Assembly: GCA_031396835.1 (NCBI GenBank) | Contig: JANNLO010000273.1 | Location: forward strand, 1 to 24,132 | Reading direction: 5' to 3' | Source of the DNA: Snowella sp031396835 | GTDB lineage: Bacteria > Cyanobacteriota > Cyanobacteriia > Cyanobacteriales > Microcystaceae | Length of the DNA: 24,132 nt | Part shown: in pieces, positions 16,350 through 24,132 of the stretch | How the letters are laid out: each line of letters begins with the position of its first letter | Position numbering within the stretch: the first letter of the stretch is position 1 | Notes under the pieces: generated by a model | The model's database searches: none | What the model saw: the letters and a program-made list of their open reading frames with translations, nothing else | What the model was told of the DNA's origin: nothing | Made by a program: the position numbers and the translations under genes

Positions 16350-17345
16350 CTAGAACTGACGTAAAAAACGTAGATCACTTGTATAAAGCCGACGAATATC
16401 ATCAATTTGATGTAACACCATCGCAAAGCGTTCAACCCCAAAACCTGCGGCAAAACCTGTATAAACTTCGGGATCATAACCCACAGATTTCATCACATTT
16501 GGGTCAACCATACCGCAACCCATCACCTCTAACCATTTCCCTTTCCATTGCACATCCACCTCGGCAGACGGTTCGGTAAAAGGAAAATAACTGGCTCGAA
16601 AACGCACGGGTAAATCTTCCCCAAACATCTGTTTCACAAATTCTTTAATTGTGCCTTTCAAATCGGTAAAAGTTAAACCCTGGTCGATCGCCAACAATTC
16701 GACCTGATGAAAAACCGCAGAATGGGTCGCATCTACCGTATCTCGACGATAAACTCGTCCAGGAGCCACAATACGAATAGGAGGTTCATGATTCTCCATA
16801 TAACGGATTTGCACAGGAGAAGTATGGGTTCTAAGTAAACGTCCATCGGTGAGAAAGAAAGTATCCTGCATATCGCGGGCGGGATGATCGGCGGGAATAT
16901 TCAGAGCTTCAAAATTGTAATAATCGGTTTCGACTTGCGGGCCAGTGGCGACGATGTAGCCCAAACCGACAAAAATCTCTAAAACCTTATCAACCGTGCT
17001 GTTAAGGGGATGAATACGACCCAGGGGACGATAAACGCCTGGCATGGTGACATCGAGGGTTTCGGCGGCTAGTTTAGCTTGAATTTCGGCACTTTGTAAG
17101 GCTTGTCGCTGTTGGTCTAATTGATTTTGGACAGCATCCTTAACCTCATTGGCGATCGCACCGATACGGGGTCTTTCTTCCGCGCTCAACTTACCCATTG
17201 CCCGTAGAATGAGGGATAATTGCCCTTTTTTACCCAAATAATTAATGCGTAGTTGTTCCAAAGCTTCTAAATCTGTTGTTACTGCGATCGCGTCTAGGGC
17301 TTGTTGTTGTAGAGTTTGTAAATCTGTCTCTAACTGAGTAGTCAT
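16350..17345 (-). CDS. pheS: Phenylalanine--tRNA ligase, alpha subunit
   Basis: Charges tRNA-Phe together with PheT in an alpha2-beta2 enzyme in the cytoplasm. The 331-residue protein has an N-terminal coiled coil for tRNA binding (to about residue 85), the YLGKKGQL segment, and class II synthetase motifs: GRVYRRDTVDATHSAVFHQVE (motif 2 region with the H.(S/T)..FHQ signature) and GFAAGFGVERFAM (motif 3). Length is normal. The frame stays open upstream to 17447, but the extra residues resemble no PheS and would overlap the divergent surE start, so the ATG at 17345 is preferred. surE begins 93 bases away on the other strand, and the two must share the short intergenic region. pheT is not adjacent. 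Confidence 0.96.
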   Translation of the reverse strand: MTTQLETDLQTLQQQALDAIAVTTDLEALEQLRINYLGKKGQLSLILRAMGKLSAEERPRIGAIANEVKDAVQNQLDQQRQALQSAEIQAKLAAETLDVTMPGVYRPLGRIHPLNSTVDKVLEIFVGLGYIVATGPQVETDYYNFEALNIPADHPARDMQDTFFLTDGRLLRTHTSPVQIRYMENHEPPIRIVAPGRVYRRDTVDATHSAVFHQVELLAIDQGLTFTDLKGTIKEFVKQMFGEDLPVRFRASYFPFTEPSAEVDVQWKGKWLEVMGCGMVDPNVMKSVGYDPEVYTGFAAGFGVERFAMVLHQIDDIRRLYTSDLRFLRQF

Positions 17346-17438
17346 AAAATTGGCAATTTTTAGCAAGTAAAGTAAATAATAAATAGACTCGTTACTGATA
17401 CTTAGTGTATCGAACTCCCGCAATTCAGCAAAATAGTT

Positions 17439-18260
17439 ATGACCCAAATTCCTCCCCTAAAACTTCTTGTTAGTAACGATGATGGTATTTTTGCCCTCGG
17501 TGTAAAAACTTTAGCGAATACTCTTGCCGCCGCAGGACATCAAGTTACAGTGGTTTGTCCTGATCGCGAAATGTCCGCCACTGGTCATGGATTAACTCTA
17601 CACCGTCCCATCCGAGCCGACATTGTGGAAGGTTTTTTTCATCCCCAAGTTGTTGCCTGGTCTTGTTCAGGAACTCCTGCCGATTGCGTGAAATTTGCTC
17701 TTTCTGCGGTTTTATCCGAACCTCCTGATTTCGTTCTCTCAGGCATTAATCACGGTGCGAATTTGGGAACAGATGTTCTCTATTCAGGAACGGTTTCTGC
17801 GGCAATGGAAGGTTTAATCGAAGGAATTCCCAGTATTGCTTTGAGTTTAGCCAGTTTTTCTTCTGAAAATTTTCAACCTGCTGCCGATTTTGCCCAGACT
17901 TTACTCACCCATTTATACTCCAATCCCTTACCCCAAGCAACTTTACTAAGTGTCAATATTCCTGCCGTTCCTCAAAATGAAATTAAAGGAGTGATGTTAA
18001 CTCGTCAAGGTTTACGCCGATACGAAGAAACCTTTGAAAAACGCATTGATCCCAGAGGAAAAAGTTATTACTGGTTAGCGGGAGAAATTGTCAAAGATAT
18101 CGAACAACCAGAACACATTCATCTGCCTGCACTCATTCCCACCGATGTTCAAGCCATTCAGTCCAGTTATATTACCTTAACCCCGCTAAAATACGATCTT
18201 ACGGATGTAAAAGGCTTTAAATCCCTAGAAAACGTACCTTGGTTAAACCCTAAAATCTAG
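17439..18260 (+). CDS. surE: 5'/3'-nucleotidase SurE
   Basis: Removes phosphate from nucleoside 5'- and 3'-monophosphates, with a metal ion, and is often linked to stress survival. The 273-residue protein starts MTQIPPLKLLVSNDDG, where Asp14 and Asp15 of the NDDG motif bind metal. It continues with REMSATGHGLT (Ser46 region), SGTPADCVKFAL, and SGINHGANLGTDVLYSGTV (Asn104 metal ligand) followed by SAAMEG, which are all SurE signatures. The length is near the family norm of about 250-270. ATG 17439 is the only sensible start. It is divergent to pheS and 62 bases before the DUF3727 gene on the same strand. Confidence 0.96.
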   Translation: MTQIPPLKLLVSNDDGIFALGVKTLANTLAAAGHQVTVVCPDREMSATGHGLTLHRPIRADIVEGFFHPQVVAWSCSGTPADCVKFALSAVLSEPPDFVLSGINHGANLGTDVLYSGTVSAAMEGLIEGIPSIALSLASFSSENFQPAADFAQTLLTHLYSNPLPQATLLSVNIPAVPQNEIKGVMLTRQGLRRYEETFEKRIDPRGKSYYWLAGEIVKDIEQPEHIHLPALIPTDVQAIQSSYITLTPLKYDLTDVKGFKSLENVPWLNPKI

Positions 18261-18322
18261 AAAAAAGAAAAGACAGGATCAACAAGTATGATATTCTAAG
18301 TCTCACAGTATCCATAAGTTTT

Positions 18323-18907
18323 ATGTCTTCTTATTTATTCAGCCCAGAAAACGAACCAGACGAAGCTGATAGCGTATCGCTTTTTGATGAAAAGGGGCGC
18401 ACGTTAGATTGCTATGTTGAAAATTCCATTGAAGTTGATGATCTTAATTATTTATTGTTAATGCCAATAGATATTCCCATTGTTATTATTGCTTGGGAAG
18501 AAGATTCAGAAGATGACGACGATGAATTTGCCGATGCCATTTTATTAGAAGACGAAGACGAAATCGAACAAATTTTTCCCGATGCTAAAGCTGTTTTGGC
18601 AGAACTTAATCTTGCCCTTAAATATACTGCTTATAGTTTGACCGTTAGTGGGGAATTACCTCCTATTGAAGATGATGATATTCTGACCTTAGAGTTAGAA
18701 AATGAGGATGAACCTTTAGAGCCTGAGGAATTACAATTTCTCGTTAGTTTCTATCACCAAGAACAACGTTATTCAATTTATACGCCCCTAGCACCATTGC
18801 TCTTTTTGGCAAAATCTAATGATAATGGAAAAATCGAATTAGTTTCTCCTGAAGATGAAAGAATGCAAATGATTCTAGAAGAATTGTTATTTGAAGAAGT
18901 CGATTAA
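18323..18907 (+). CDS. DUF3727 domain protein, highly acidic
   Basis: The 194-residue protein is soluble, very rich in Asp and Glu, and has almost no basic residues in its middle. Features include SVSLFDEKGRTLDCYVE near the start, YLLLMPIDIPIVIIAWEE, a run of acidic residues near 60-80, and a C-terminus with RYSIYTPLAPLLFLAK. These match the cyanobacterial and plastid DUF3727 family as I remember it, a relative of the DUF1292-type fold. No catalytic or metal-binding motif is visible and the function is unknown. ATG 18323 is preceded by a gap of 62 bases from surE, and the beta-ketoacyl synthase gene follows 88 bases later; co-transcription with either is uncertain. Confidence 0.78.
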   Translation: MSSYLFSPENEPDEADSVSLFDEKGRTLDCYVENSIEVDDLNYLLLMPIDIPIVIIAWEEDSEDDDDEFADAILLEDEDEIEQIFPDAKAVLAELNLALKYTAYSLTVSGELPPIEDDDILTLELENEDEPLEPEELQFLVSFYHQEQRYSIYTPLAPLLFLAKSNDNGKIELVSPEDERMQMILEELLFEEVD

Positions 18908-18995
18908 AACCCTTATTTAGCGAGTTAAATATCTTGGGCATTATTACAAGTTTGATATTCTCGAAAAACAAGACATTTACCATTAGAAACTAATC

Positions 18996-20117
18996 TTGAA
19001 GATTGCGATTACAGGAATTGGTTTACAGTCAGCTTTAGGTAATTTAACAGAAAGTTGGCAACAGTTAATCCAAGGTAAATCGGGCATTCAATTCAAACAA
19101 CCCTTTCTCTCTTTTCCGCTTGTTCCTTTGGCGATGATTGGCAGTCAACCTTGGACGCTGGATGAGATTGTTAAAGTAATAATTCAGGATGCTCTGGATG
19201 ATGCTCAATTAGTTTCTCCGCTTGAAAATTCTGGAGTTGTTATTGGCTCTAGCCGAGGTTGTCAAGGTTTGTGGGAACAATTTGCCAGTCATTCCTGTGA
19301 ATTTACAATCAATTGGCTCGAAACCCTTCCTCATCAAGCTGCGATTTTAACCGCTCGTCAAATTGGCAGTTCAGAAATTGTTTTAGCTCCAATGGCGGCC
19401 TGTGCAACGGGAATTTTGGCCATCAGTCAAGGATGCGAATTGATTCAACAAGGACGTTGTCAACGGGTGCTTGCGGGCGCAGTGGAAGTGCCGATTACTC
19501 CTTTAACTTTGGCAGGATTTCAACAAATGGGTGCCTTGGCAAAAACGGGTTGTTATCCCTTTGATCATCAGCGAGAGGGATTAGTAGTTGGAGAAGGTGG
19601 TGCTGTTTTTATTTTAGAGTCAGTAGAATTGGCTCAGCAACGGGGAGCTAAAATTTACGGAATCATCAAAGGTTGGGGTTTTACTTGTGATGCGAGTCAT
19701 GTCAGCGCACCTGCCGAAAATAATCACAGCGCGAGTCTTGCTATTAAAAAATGTCTGGAACGGAGCGATTTAATCCCTGATGACATTCAGTTGATCCACG
19801 CTCACGGCACGGGAACTTCTTTAAACGATCGCAGAGAAGCATCTTTAATCGGGTCTATTTTTAGCGAAACAGTAGCCGTCACTTCTACTAAAGGAGCAAC
19901 GGGTCACACTTTGGGAGCTTCGGGCGCGTTGGCTATGGCTTTTGGTTTTATGGCATTGAAAGATCAAATTTTGCCGCCTTGTGTTGGTCTGAACCATTCA
20001 GATTTTGCTTTAAATTTAGTTAAATATTCTCAACTAGCTCGGATTAATAATCTGCTTTGTTTGAGTTTTGGTTTCGGGGGACAAAATGCTGCGATCGCGT
20101 TGTCGGCTATGAATTAG
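18996..20117 (+). CDS. Beta-ketoacyl-ACP synthase (KAS I/II, FabF-like)
   Basis: Extends acyl chains by condensing acyl-enzyme with malonyl-ACP in fatty acid or related lipid synthesis. The 373-residue protein has the full thiolase-fold triad: Cys136 in MAACATG, His270 in AHGTGTSLND and His304 in KGATGHTLGASGA. The conserved PFDHQREGLVVGEGG and C-terminal FGFGGQNA are also present. It is shorter than standard FabF (about 410) and has a divergent N-terminal half, so it may be a second, specialised KAS rather than housekeeping FabF; no acyl carrier protein or ketoreductase is next to it. The only start that yields the conserved MKIAITGIG beginning is TTG 18996: the same frame meets a stop at 18984 with no ATG between. 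No strong ribosome-binding site is seen. Confidence 0.88.
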   Translation: MKIAITGIGLQSALGNLTESWQQLIQGKSGIQFKQPFLSFPLVPLAMIGSQPWTLDEIVKVIIQDALDDAQLVSPLENSGVVIGSSRGCQGLWEQFASHSCEFTINWLETLPHQAAILTARQIGSSEIVLAPMAACATGILAISQGCELIQQGRCQRVLAGAVEVPITPLTLAGFQQMGALAKTGCYPFDHQREGLVVGEGGAVFILESVELAQQRGAKIYGIIKGWGFTCDASHVSAPAENNHSASLAIKKCLERSDLIPDDIQLIHAHGTGTSLNDRREASLIGSIFSETVAVTSTKGATGHTLGASGALAMAFGFMALKDQILPPCVGLNHSDFALNLVKYSQLARINNLLCLSFGFGGQNAAIALSAMN

Positions 20118-20173
20118 TTTGAGCAAGAAATCCTTACAACATCTTCATATTTTGCGATAAATTCTAGCAATTT

Positions 20174-20325
20174 TTGGCGTTGCTGATTTGAGGTATGTTT
20201 TGCCCCCCTAGCCCCCCAACTTTGGAGGGAACAATGAATGGAAAGTCCCCCAATATTGGGGGATTTAGGGGGCGGTCACTAATCATAGAGATGACAAAAT
20301 CATATCCTGATTCAGCAATATCCAA
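20174..20325. repeat. MITE-like nested palindromic element
   Basis: Outer imperfect inverted repeats begin TTGG and contain TTGCTGATTTGAGGTATG (20180-20197), matched by CATATCCTGATTCAGCAA (20301-20318), 13 of 18 positions identical as reverse complements. Inside, GCCCCCCTAGCCCCCCAA (20202-20219) pairs imperfectly with the arm ending TTTAGGGGGC at 20273. Nested within is the perfect 16-base palindrome CCCCCAATATTGGGGG (20247-20262). There is no coding sequence of note. Such C/G-run palindromes are abundant extragenic repeats in many cyanobacteria. A non-autonomous mobile element is the best guess; no transposase is adjacent. Confidence 0.6.
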
Positions 20326-20417
20326 TTTTTGTTATTCCAAGTTAGTAAAGGTTTTATGGAACAGAATGTTAAAATAAGGAGACTTGAGAAAATGTCGGCA
20401 GACCTTGGAGCGCAAGT

Positions 20418-21143
20418 ATGAAATTCTTTTTAGTGCAGTCTTTTTGGAAAAAATCCGCTTTGTCGGTATTGATCATTCCCTTATTATCCCTAATATTTGC
20501 GATCGCTTCTGGTGCAACACCTGCCTGGGCAACGGGCGTTTATGACTTACCAACTCTGACGACGGGATCATCCACCTATTTATTAGATCAGGCGGAAGCA
20601 ATTAGTCGTGCGAATGAAGGAACTCTGAATAATGACCTCAAAAAATTATCCAAACAAACAAACAAAGAAGTACGATTTGTAGTCATTCGTCGTTTGAATT
20701 TTGATGAAACTATTGATGGATTTGCCGATAAACTTTTTCAGGCTTGGTATCCTACGACCGAAGAACAAACAAATCAGAGTCTTTTAGTGTTAGATACTTT
20801 GACCAATAGCTCAGCCATTCGTAGTGGAGAAAGTGTTAAATCTTTGCTAACCGAAGATATTTCTAAAAGCATTGTTACTGAAACGATCGCGATTCCATTA
20901 CGAGATGGCAGTAAATATAATCAGGCGTTATTAGGAGCCGATCAACGCATTTCTGCTTTATTAAATGGAGAAGCTGATCCAGGCCCGCCGATTGAACAAG
21001 AAATTAATTTAGATAGCACATTTACCAGTGCCGAGGAAACCGATGATCAAAGCGCGACTTTTTGGGTTGTTGTTTTCTTGGTGTTTGCCACTCTTATTCC
21101 AATGATTACTTATTTTTGGTATGTGGGTTTTCCTGGTCGCTGA
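20418..21143 (+). CDS. psb32: Photosystem II repair protein Psb32 (TPM domain)
   Basis: Psb32 is a thylakoid TPM-domain protein reported to protect photosystem II against photodamage and speed its repair. The 241-residue protein has a signal peptide (hydrophobic residues 15-30, likely cleavage after AWA at residue 38), giving a mature start TGVYDLP. A TPM domain (about 50-185) begins with the typical LLDQAEAISRANEGTLNNDL and includes VRFVVIRRL and SLLVLDTL. After an acidic linker, one membrane helix (about 218-236) anchors the C-terminus. Topology places the TPM domain in the lumen. A GGAG site lies upstream of ATG 20418. The gene is monocistronic as far as seen, following the MITE-like element and facing the PRC-barrel gene. 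Other TPM proteins have similar layout, so the symbol is probable rather than certain. Confidence 0.85.
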   Translation: MKFFLVQSFWKKSALSVLIIPLLSLIFAIASGATPAWATGVYDLPTLTTGSSTYLLDQAEAISRANEGTLNNDLKKLSKQTNKEVRFVVIRRLNFDETIDGFADKLFQAWYPTTEEQTNQSLLVLDTLTNSSAIRSGESVKSLLTEDISKSIVTETIAIPLRDGSKYNQALLGADQRISALLNGEADPGPPIEQEINLDSTFTSAEETDDQSATFWVVVFLVFATLIPMITYFWYVGFPGR

Positions 21144-21271
21144 GTCTTCCCAATATTTCAAAATAAAATCAAATTTACTTAAACTTAAAGTTATTCTTCA
21201 AGGATTGCGATCGCAGCCAAACCTTTAACTTAACTGATTGATTGCGATCGCCTTATCAAGAAAATAGCAAT

Positions 21272-21294
21272 AAAAAAGTGAGCTTAATACTCAC
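21272..21294 (-). terminator. Intrinsic terminator of the PRC-barrel gene
   Basis: On the - strand GTGAG (21294-21290) and CTCAC (21282-21278) form a 5-bp stem with a 7-base loop, followed directly by six T (21277-21272). It begins 22 bases after the stop of the PRC-barrel gene. The + side has no T-run, so it serves the - strand only. Confidence 0.75.
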
Positions 21295-21315
21295 CTTAAA
21301 ATTAATTATTAAATT

Positions 21316-22260
21316 TTATTCCTCGTAATATTCCGTGATTTTTTCCTTCTTTTTCTCAGGAATATTTATTTGCGGCGGAGTGTAAGGCTCAGCATCATCA
21401 TCCCAAACATCCGCTTGATAATTTTCTTCATAAACAGGCTCACGGGCAGAGGCTTCATAACGAGGCTTAAACTCTCGCTGACTTTCTCCCCAATTATCTT
21501 CCTCCAACTCATTTTCTTCATAGCGAATAGTTTCTGCTTGACGACGCAAAGGAATTGGAGCAGGACGAGATTCTTCCCAATCATCTTCATTCCAACGTTC
21601 TTCCACCACAGGTTGACGGACTTGAATTGGCGTTCTAATGGGAATTCCAGTTCCTAACTGATTTTCTGGTCGAGTTGTCGGAGGATAATACATATCTTCT
21701 TCCTGTTTTTCCCAAGCAGGACGACCAATGCCCAGACGTTCCAACACTCCCACCGTTAACTGGGTTAGCCTTTCTTCTGCGCCTTCAAAGACAATCAGAC
21801 GATTGGGGCCACTGCTAATGACTTCTTCCATGGATAGTTCGTAGGTACTAATTAACTGATCAGGAATTTGGGGAAATCCGAGAGAAGCAATAATAATTGA
21901 TGAAACCTTGCCATCCTCCAGATTAAACTGAAAATCCCGTACCCGTCCGAGAGGTTCTCCTGTTTCTGTAATAACTTCACTATTAATTAATGGTGTGAAA
22001 GCATCAATATCTACGGTTTCAAAGACGTTTTCATCTTCTACTAAGACAACATCGCCAGTCTGACAGATGCTATTGAGATACATATAATCAGGCATTCCCG
22101 ACAAAGAAAGCAGATTAGCTCGCAGCCCAAAGGCGACAATTTCTCGTTGGTCAATATCGACTAAAACTTCTTTAACCACTCCGAGCTTTTTGCCAGTATT
22201 GCGAGTAATAACTTGAGTATTGATGAATTCGGTTCGTAGGCGGATATTATCGATAGTCAT
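21316..22260 (-). CDS. PRC-barrel domain protein with acidic C-terminal tail
   Basis: The 314-residue protein has two PRC-barrel-like beta domains: residues about 6-80 (TQVITRNTGKKLGVVKEVLVDID...) and about 88-165 (INSEVITETGEPLGRVRDFQFN...). A short helical link (RLTQLTVGVLERLGIG) and a long, probably disordered tail follow, rich in Glu, Arg, Pro and Trp and with repeated E-E-R-W-N-E-D-D-W-E-like blocks. PRC-barrels are small beta domains seen in photosynthetic reaction centre H subunits and RimM, and usually mediate binding. Photosystem or thylakoid association is possible in cyanobacteria but not shown here. There is no signal peptide or membrane helix. The start MTIDNIRLRTEFI at 22260 is clear. 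A terminator follows the stop, and a large AT-rich gap lies upstream. Confidence 0.85.
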   Translation of the reverse strand: MTIDNIRLRTEFINTQVITRNTGKKLGVVKEVLVDIDQREIVAFGLRANLLSLSGMPDYMYLNSICQTGDVVLVEDENVFETVDIDAFTPLINSEVITETGEPLGRVRDFQFNLEDGKVSSIIIASLGFPQIPDQLISTYELSMEEVISSGPNRLIVFEGAEERLTQLTVGVLERLGIGRPAWEKQEEDMYYPPTTRPENQLGTGIPIRTPIQVRQPVVEERWNEDDWEESRPAPIPLRRQAETIRYEENELEEDNWGESQREFKPRYEASAREPVYEENYQADVWDDDAEPYTPPQINIPEKKKEKITEYYEE

Positions 22261-22668
22261 TGTATTTTATGATAAGATTTTTGGCTTAAGAACAAAAGAT
22301 AAAATCTATGGCGAGTTTGAGAAGATTAGTTTTAGTTTATTGATAATAACTTATAGATTGCTATTTTATCTTTAATAATCGATGATTTTCCTTGTTAAAG
22401 AGAACTTAGCAAAAATAAAGTAATTGCTTTAATATATACATTCAAAAAGTTTGCATTCAAGATAAATAAGTTTTTTCTAATATGCCATGTTAATTATTGT
22501 AGCAGTATTTATATTTTCACCATTATTTTATGCCTGCTGGAATACTCTTAATATTAGTGTTTCTTGCCCTTTTGCTAAAATTTTGGACTGGTAGATTAGA
22601 TAAATAGATAAATTTAACTTAAAATCATTACTTTTTTAAATTTTAATTGTGAATAATAAACTCTCTAC
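22261..22668. other. AT-rich non-coding gap between the PRC-barrel and CocE genes
   Basis: About 410 bases with promoter-like AT-rich sequence for the PRC-barrel gene. The only small frame of interest is a 25-codon + strand ORF at 22530-22607 that would encode one hydrophobic helix (MPAGILLILVFLALLLKFW...). It lacks a ribosome-binding site and is not called as a gene. I see no RNA gene, repeat or hairpin with a T-run. Confidence 0.5.
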
Positions 22669-24132
22669 TCAAGATAATAAAGGTAAGATAATTTTTGATA
22701 ATTTTGTGCCGCCAGATTGAACACTCAGCGTAATAATTTGATGATCAATTAAATGTGTTTTTTGGGGTAACTTTTCTGTGCCGATATTAACAGAATAGGC
22801 AGGAAAACAGGCTCCACTTAAACTCAATCTGATAGCATTTCCTTGAGATATCTTAATGCAAGTTGGTTGTAAATTAAAGTTAATAAGTTGTTGAGAATTA
22901 GCAGATTTAACTCGAATATAACCCTGGGAAAAATTATATATATGATTATTAGGAAACACTTCTGACAAAATAGCAGAAAGGTCAAAACTAGGAGTATCAA
23001 CTTGAATATTAATTTCAATTTTAATTTCTCCTACTAAAAATAAATCTTCGATTAAAGCTGAAGAAGTATAGGTTAAAACATCAAAACGAGAATCTATATA
23101 AGAACGTTCAAAAGATCCCGATGGAGATGCTGCATGACCTCCCAAAGAAGGAACTGGTCGCCAGGGATCATGAACAATTGTGTCTAATATTTCTGGTGTA
23201 TTTAATAATAAATTTGAGACTAATTTTCCAGCATTTTCTTGAATATTAGCTAAACCATTGCTACTGAGATAAAAACATTGTTGTTGATTAGGTTTTAAGG
23301 TTTCAAATTCACGCCATTGATTACTGCCCATTTCAAAGAGTTTTATTGGTTCTTTTTCTAATAATTGAGATTTTTTTTCTTTTAAAAAATAATCAAACCA
23401 AGCAATTTGATATTCATCAATAAAACTATTAGCTGATTCTCCATAATCAATTTCTCCAGTCTTTCTTCCCCAGGGTAAGTGTCCCCAAGGGCCAATTATT
23501 AAATGTTGAGGAAATTGACTTTTATGCTTCATTTCTTGATAAAGTTTGAAATTTCCTCGCAAATGTGAATCAAACCAGCCACCAATATTTAACATGGGTA
23601 AATCTACATTTTTTAATAGATATTGAGGCGATAGTTTTTGCCAATATTGATCATTTTCAGAATGATTTAACCAATCATAATAAAAAGAATCGGCTGCTAG
23701 TTCTTGAAGGATATTTGGGCTAACTTGAATAGTATCTAATAATGGTAAATTTTGAGAGGCTACAGATAGTTTTTGAAAAGTATTTTGATCTCCTTTTAAT
23801 TTGGCAGTTTCTGCTGCTAATTGAATAGCCCATCCCAAATTCATTTGTAAACAAAATGCTCCATTTTCATAGGCCCAATCTTGATATAAATCATAGGCAA
23901 TCATGGCAGGACAAATTGCTTTTAATGCAGGAGGCTGGTGAACTGCCGCATAAAGTTGAGTCATCCCTTGATAAGAAAAACCGTACATTCCTACTTTTCC
24001 ATTACTTTGGGGTAATTGGGCTGCCCAATTAATTGTTTCTAATCCATCTTCAATTTCGTTTTCAAAAAGATGAAATTTTCCTTGTGAAGTACCTCTGCCT
24101 CTAACATCTTGAATAACAACTAAATAGCCTTG
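22669..24132 (-). CDS. CocE/NonD-family serine hydrolase (X-Pro dipeptidyl-peptidase S15-like), 5' end outside window
   Basis: Members are alpha/beta hydrolases cleaving esters or peptides; examples include cocaine esterase and Xaa-Pro dipeptidyl-peptidases. The visible 487 residues begin QGYLVVIQDVRGRGTSQGKF (the oxyanion-region VRG.G.S.G segment). They reach the nucleophile Ser in GFSYQG, a helical cap domain (AENGAFCLQ...), the acid Asp in GGWFDSHL, His in GPWGHLPWG, and a C-terminal jelly-roll-like domain with SLGGHAASPSGS and beta-strands. All catalytic residues are present. Natural substrate cannot be told from sequence. A predicted internal ATG at 23988 is not the start: the frame and homology extend to the window edge. 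It is convergent with nothing; the next gene on its strand is the PRC-barrel protein. Confidence 0.87.
   Translation of the reverse strand, partial: QGYLVVIQDVRGRGTSQGKFHLFENEIEDGLETINWAAQLPQSNGKVGMYGFSYQGMTQLYAAVHQPPALKAICPAMIAYDLYQDWAYENGAFCLQMNLGWAIQLAAETAKLKGDQNTFQKLSVASQNLPLLDTIQVSPNILQELAADSFYYDWLNHSENDQYWQKLSPQYLLKNVDLPMLNIGGWFDSHLRGNFKLYQEMKHKSQFPQHLIIGPWGHLPWGRKTGEIDYGESANSFIDEYQIAWFDYFLKEKKSQLLEKEPIKLFEMGSNQWREFETLKPNQQQCFYLSSNGLANIQENAGKLVSNLLLNTPEILDTIVHDPWRPVPSLGGHAASPSGSFERSYIDSRFDVLTYTSSALIEDLFLVGEIKIEINIQVDTPSFDLSAILSEVFPNNHIYNFSQGYIRVKSANSQQLINFNLQPTCIKISQGNAIRLSLSGACFPAYSVNIGTEKLPQKTHLIDHQIITLSVQSGGTKLSKIILPLLS

Noticed and set aside
17346..17447. N-terminal extension of PheS by 34 residues
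   Set aside because: The extra residues do not resemble PheS and would overlap the surE start; ATG 17345 gives the normal family length.
21366..21657. Reading frames on both strands inside the PRC-barrel gene
   Set aside because: Shadows of the charged, low-complexity tail of the real gene.
1..24132. CRISPR array, tRNA or rRNA genes, prophage
   Set aside because: No regularly spaced repeats, no tRNA-like cloverleaf or rRNA sequence, and no phage structural genes were seen by eye.

Overview
This window is chromosomal DNA from a cyanobacterium. About a dozen copies of the HIP1 octamer GCGATCGC occur in 24 kb, where chance would give fewer than one. The gene content agrees: a Psb32-type photosystem II repair protein, a cyanobacterial exosortase system, a DUF3727 protein and cyanobacterial-style PheS, SurE, SecG and NusB. 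Low GC and the exosortase/HpsJ genes suggest a unicellular, matrix-producing relative of the Cyanothece/Crocosphaera/Gloeothece group, but the genus is inference.

Left region (1-4150, + strand): the 3' end of purA and rplY, closed by a clear terminator, then a cyanobacterial protein-sorting locus. It holds cyanoexosortase A, its associated protein (4-base start/stop overlap), an HpsJ-like membrane protein and a secreted protein carrying the cyanobacterial PEP-CTERM signal. Exosortase and a probable substrate therefore lie side by side. A second HpsJ-like paralogue sits 6 kb away (9379-10185) without an exosortase beside it.

4145-6778 (- strand): a compact gpmI-secG-metzincin cluster (glycolysis, protein export, predicted secreted zinc protease). 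The protease gene runs tail to tail into the PEP-CTERM gene, and the two stop codons share the bases TTAA.

6779-8110: a decayed IS200/IS605-type TnpB with frameshifts, stops and a central deletion. 8110-11006 (+): a membrane-anchored PIN-TRAM protein, the second HpsJ-like protein and NusB.

11016-15605 (-): a small one-helix membrane protein, SbcC (SMC-like nuclease subunit with zinc hook) and a compact UvrD-like SF1 helicase with its own promoter. 15698-16268 is a gene graveyard: a decayed antitoxin-toxin pair and the broken C-terminus of an unidentified gene.

16350-24132: pheS (-) diverges from surE (+), followed by a DUF3727 protein, a beta-ketoacyl-ACP synthase with a TTG start, a MITE-like nested palindrome, psb32, and on the - strand a PRC-barrel protein with a clear terminator and a CocE-type serine hydrolase cut by the window end.

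The most interesting content is the exosortase/PEP-CTERM locus with two HpsJ-like proteins and a neighbouring secreted metzincin, plus the newly traced relics (TnpB, toxin-antitoxin pair, MITE-like element). No wholly new system is evident. No tRNA, rRNA or CRISPR array was seen.
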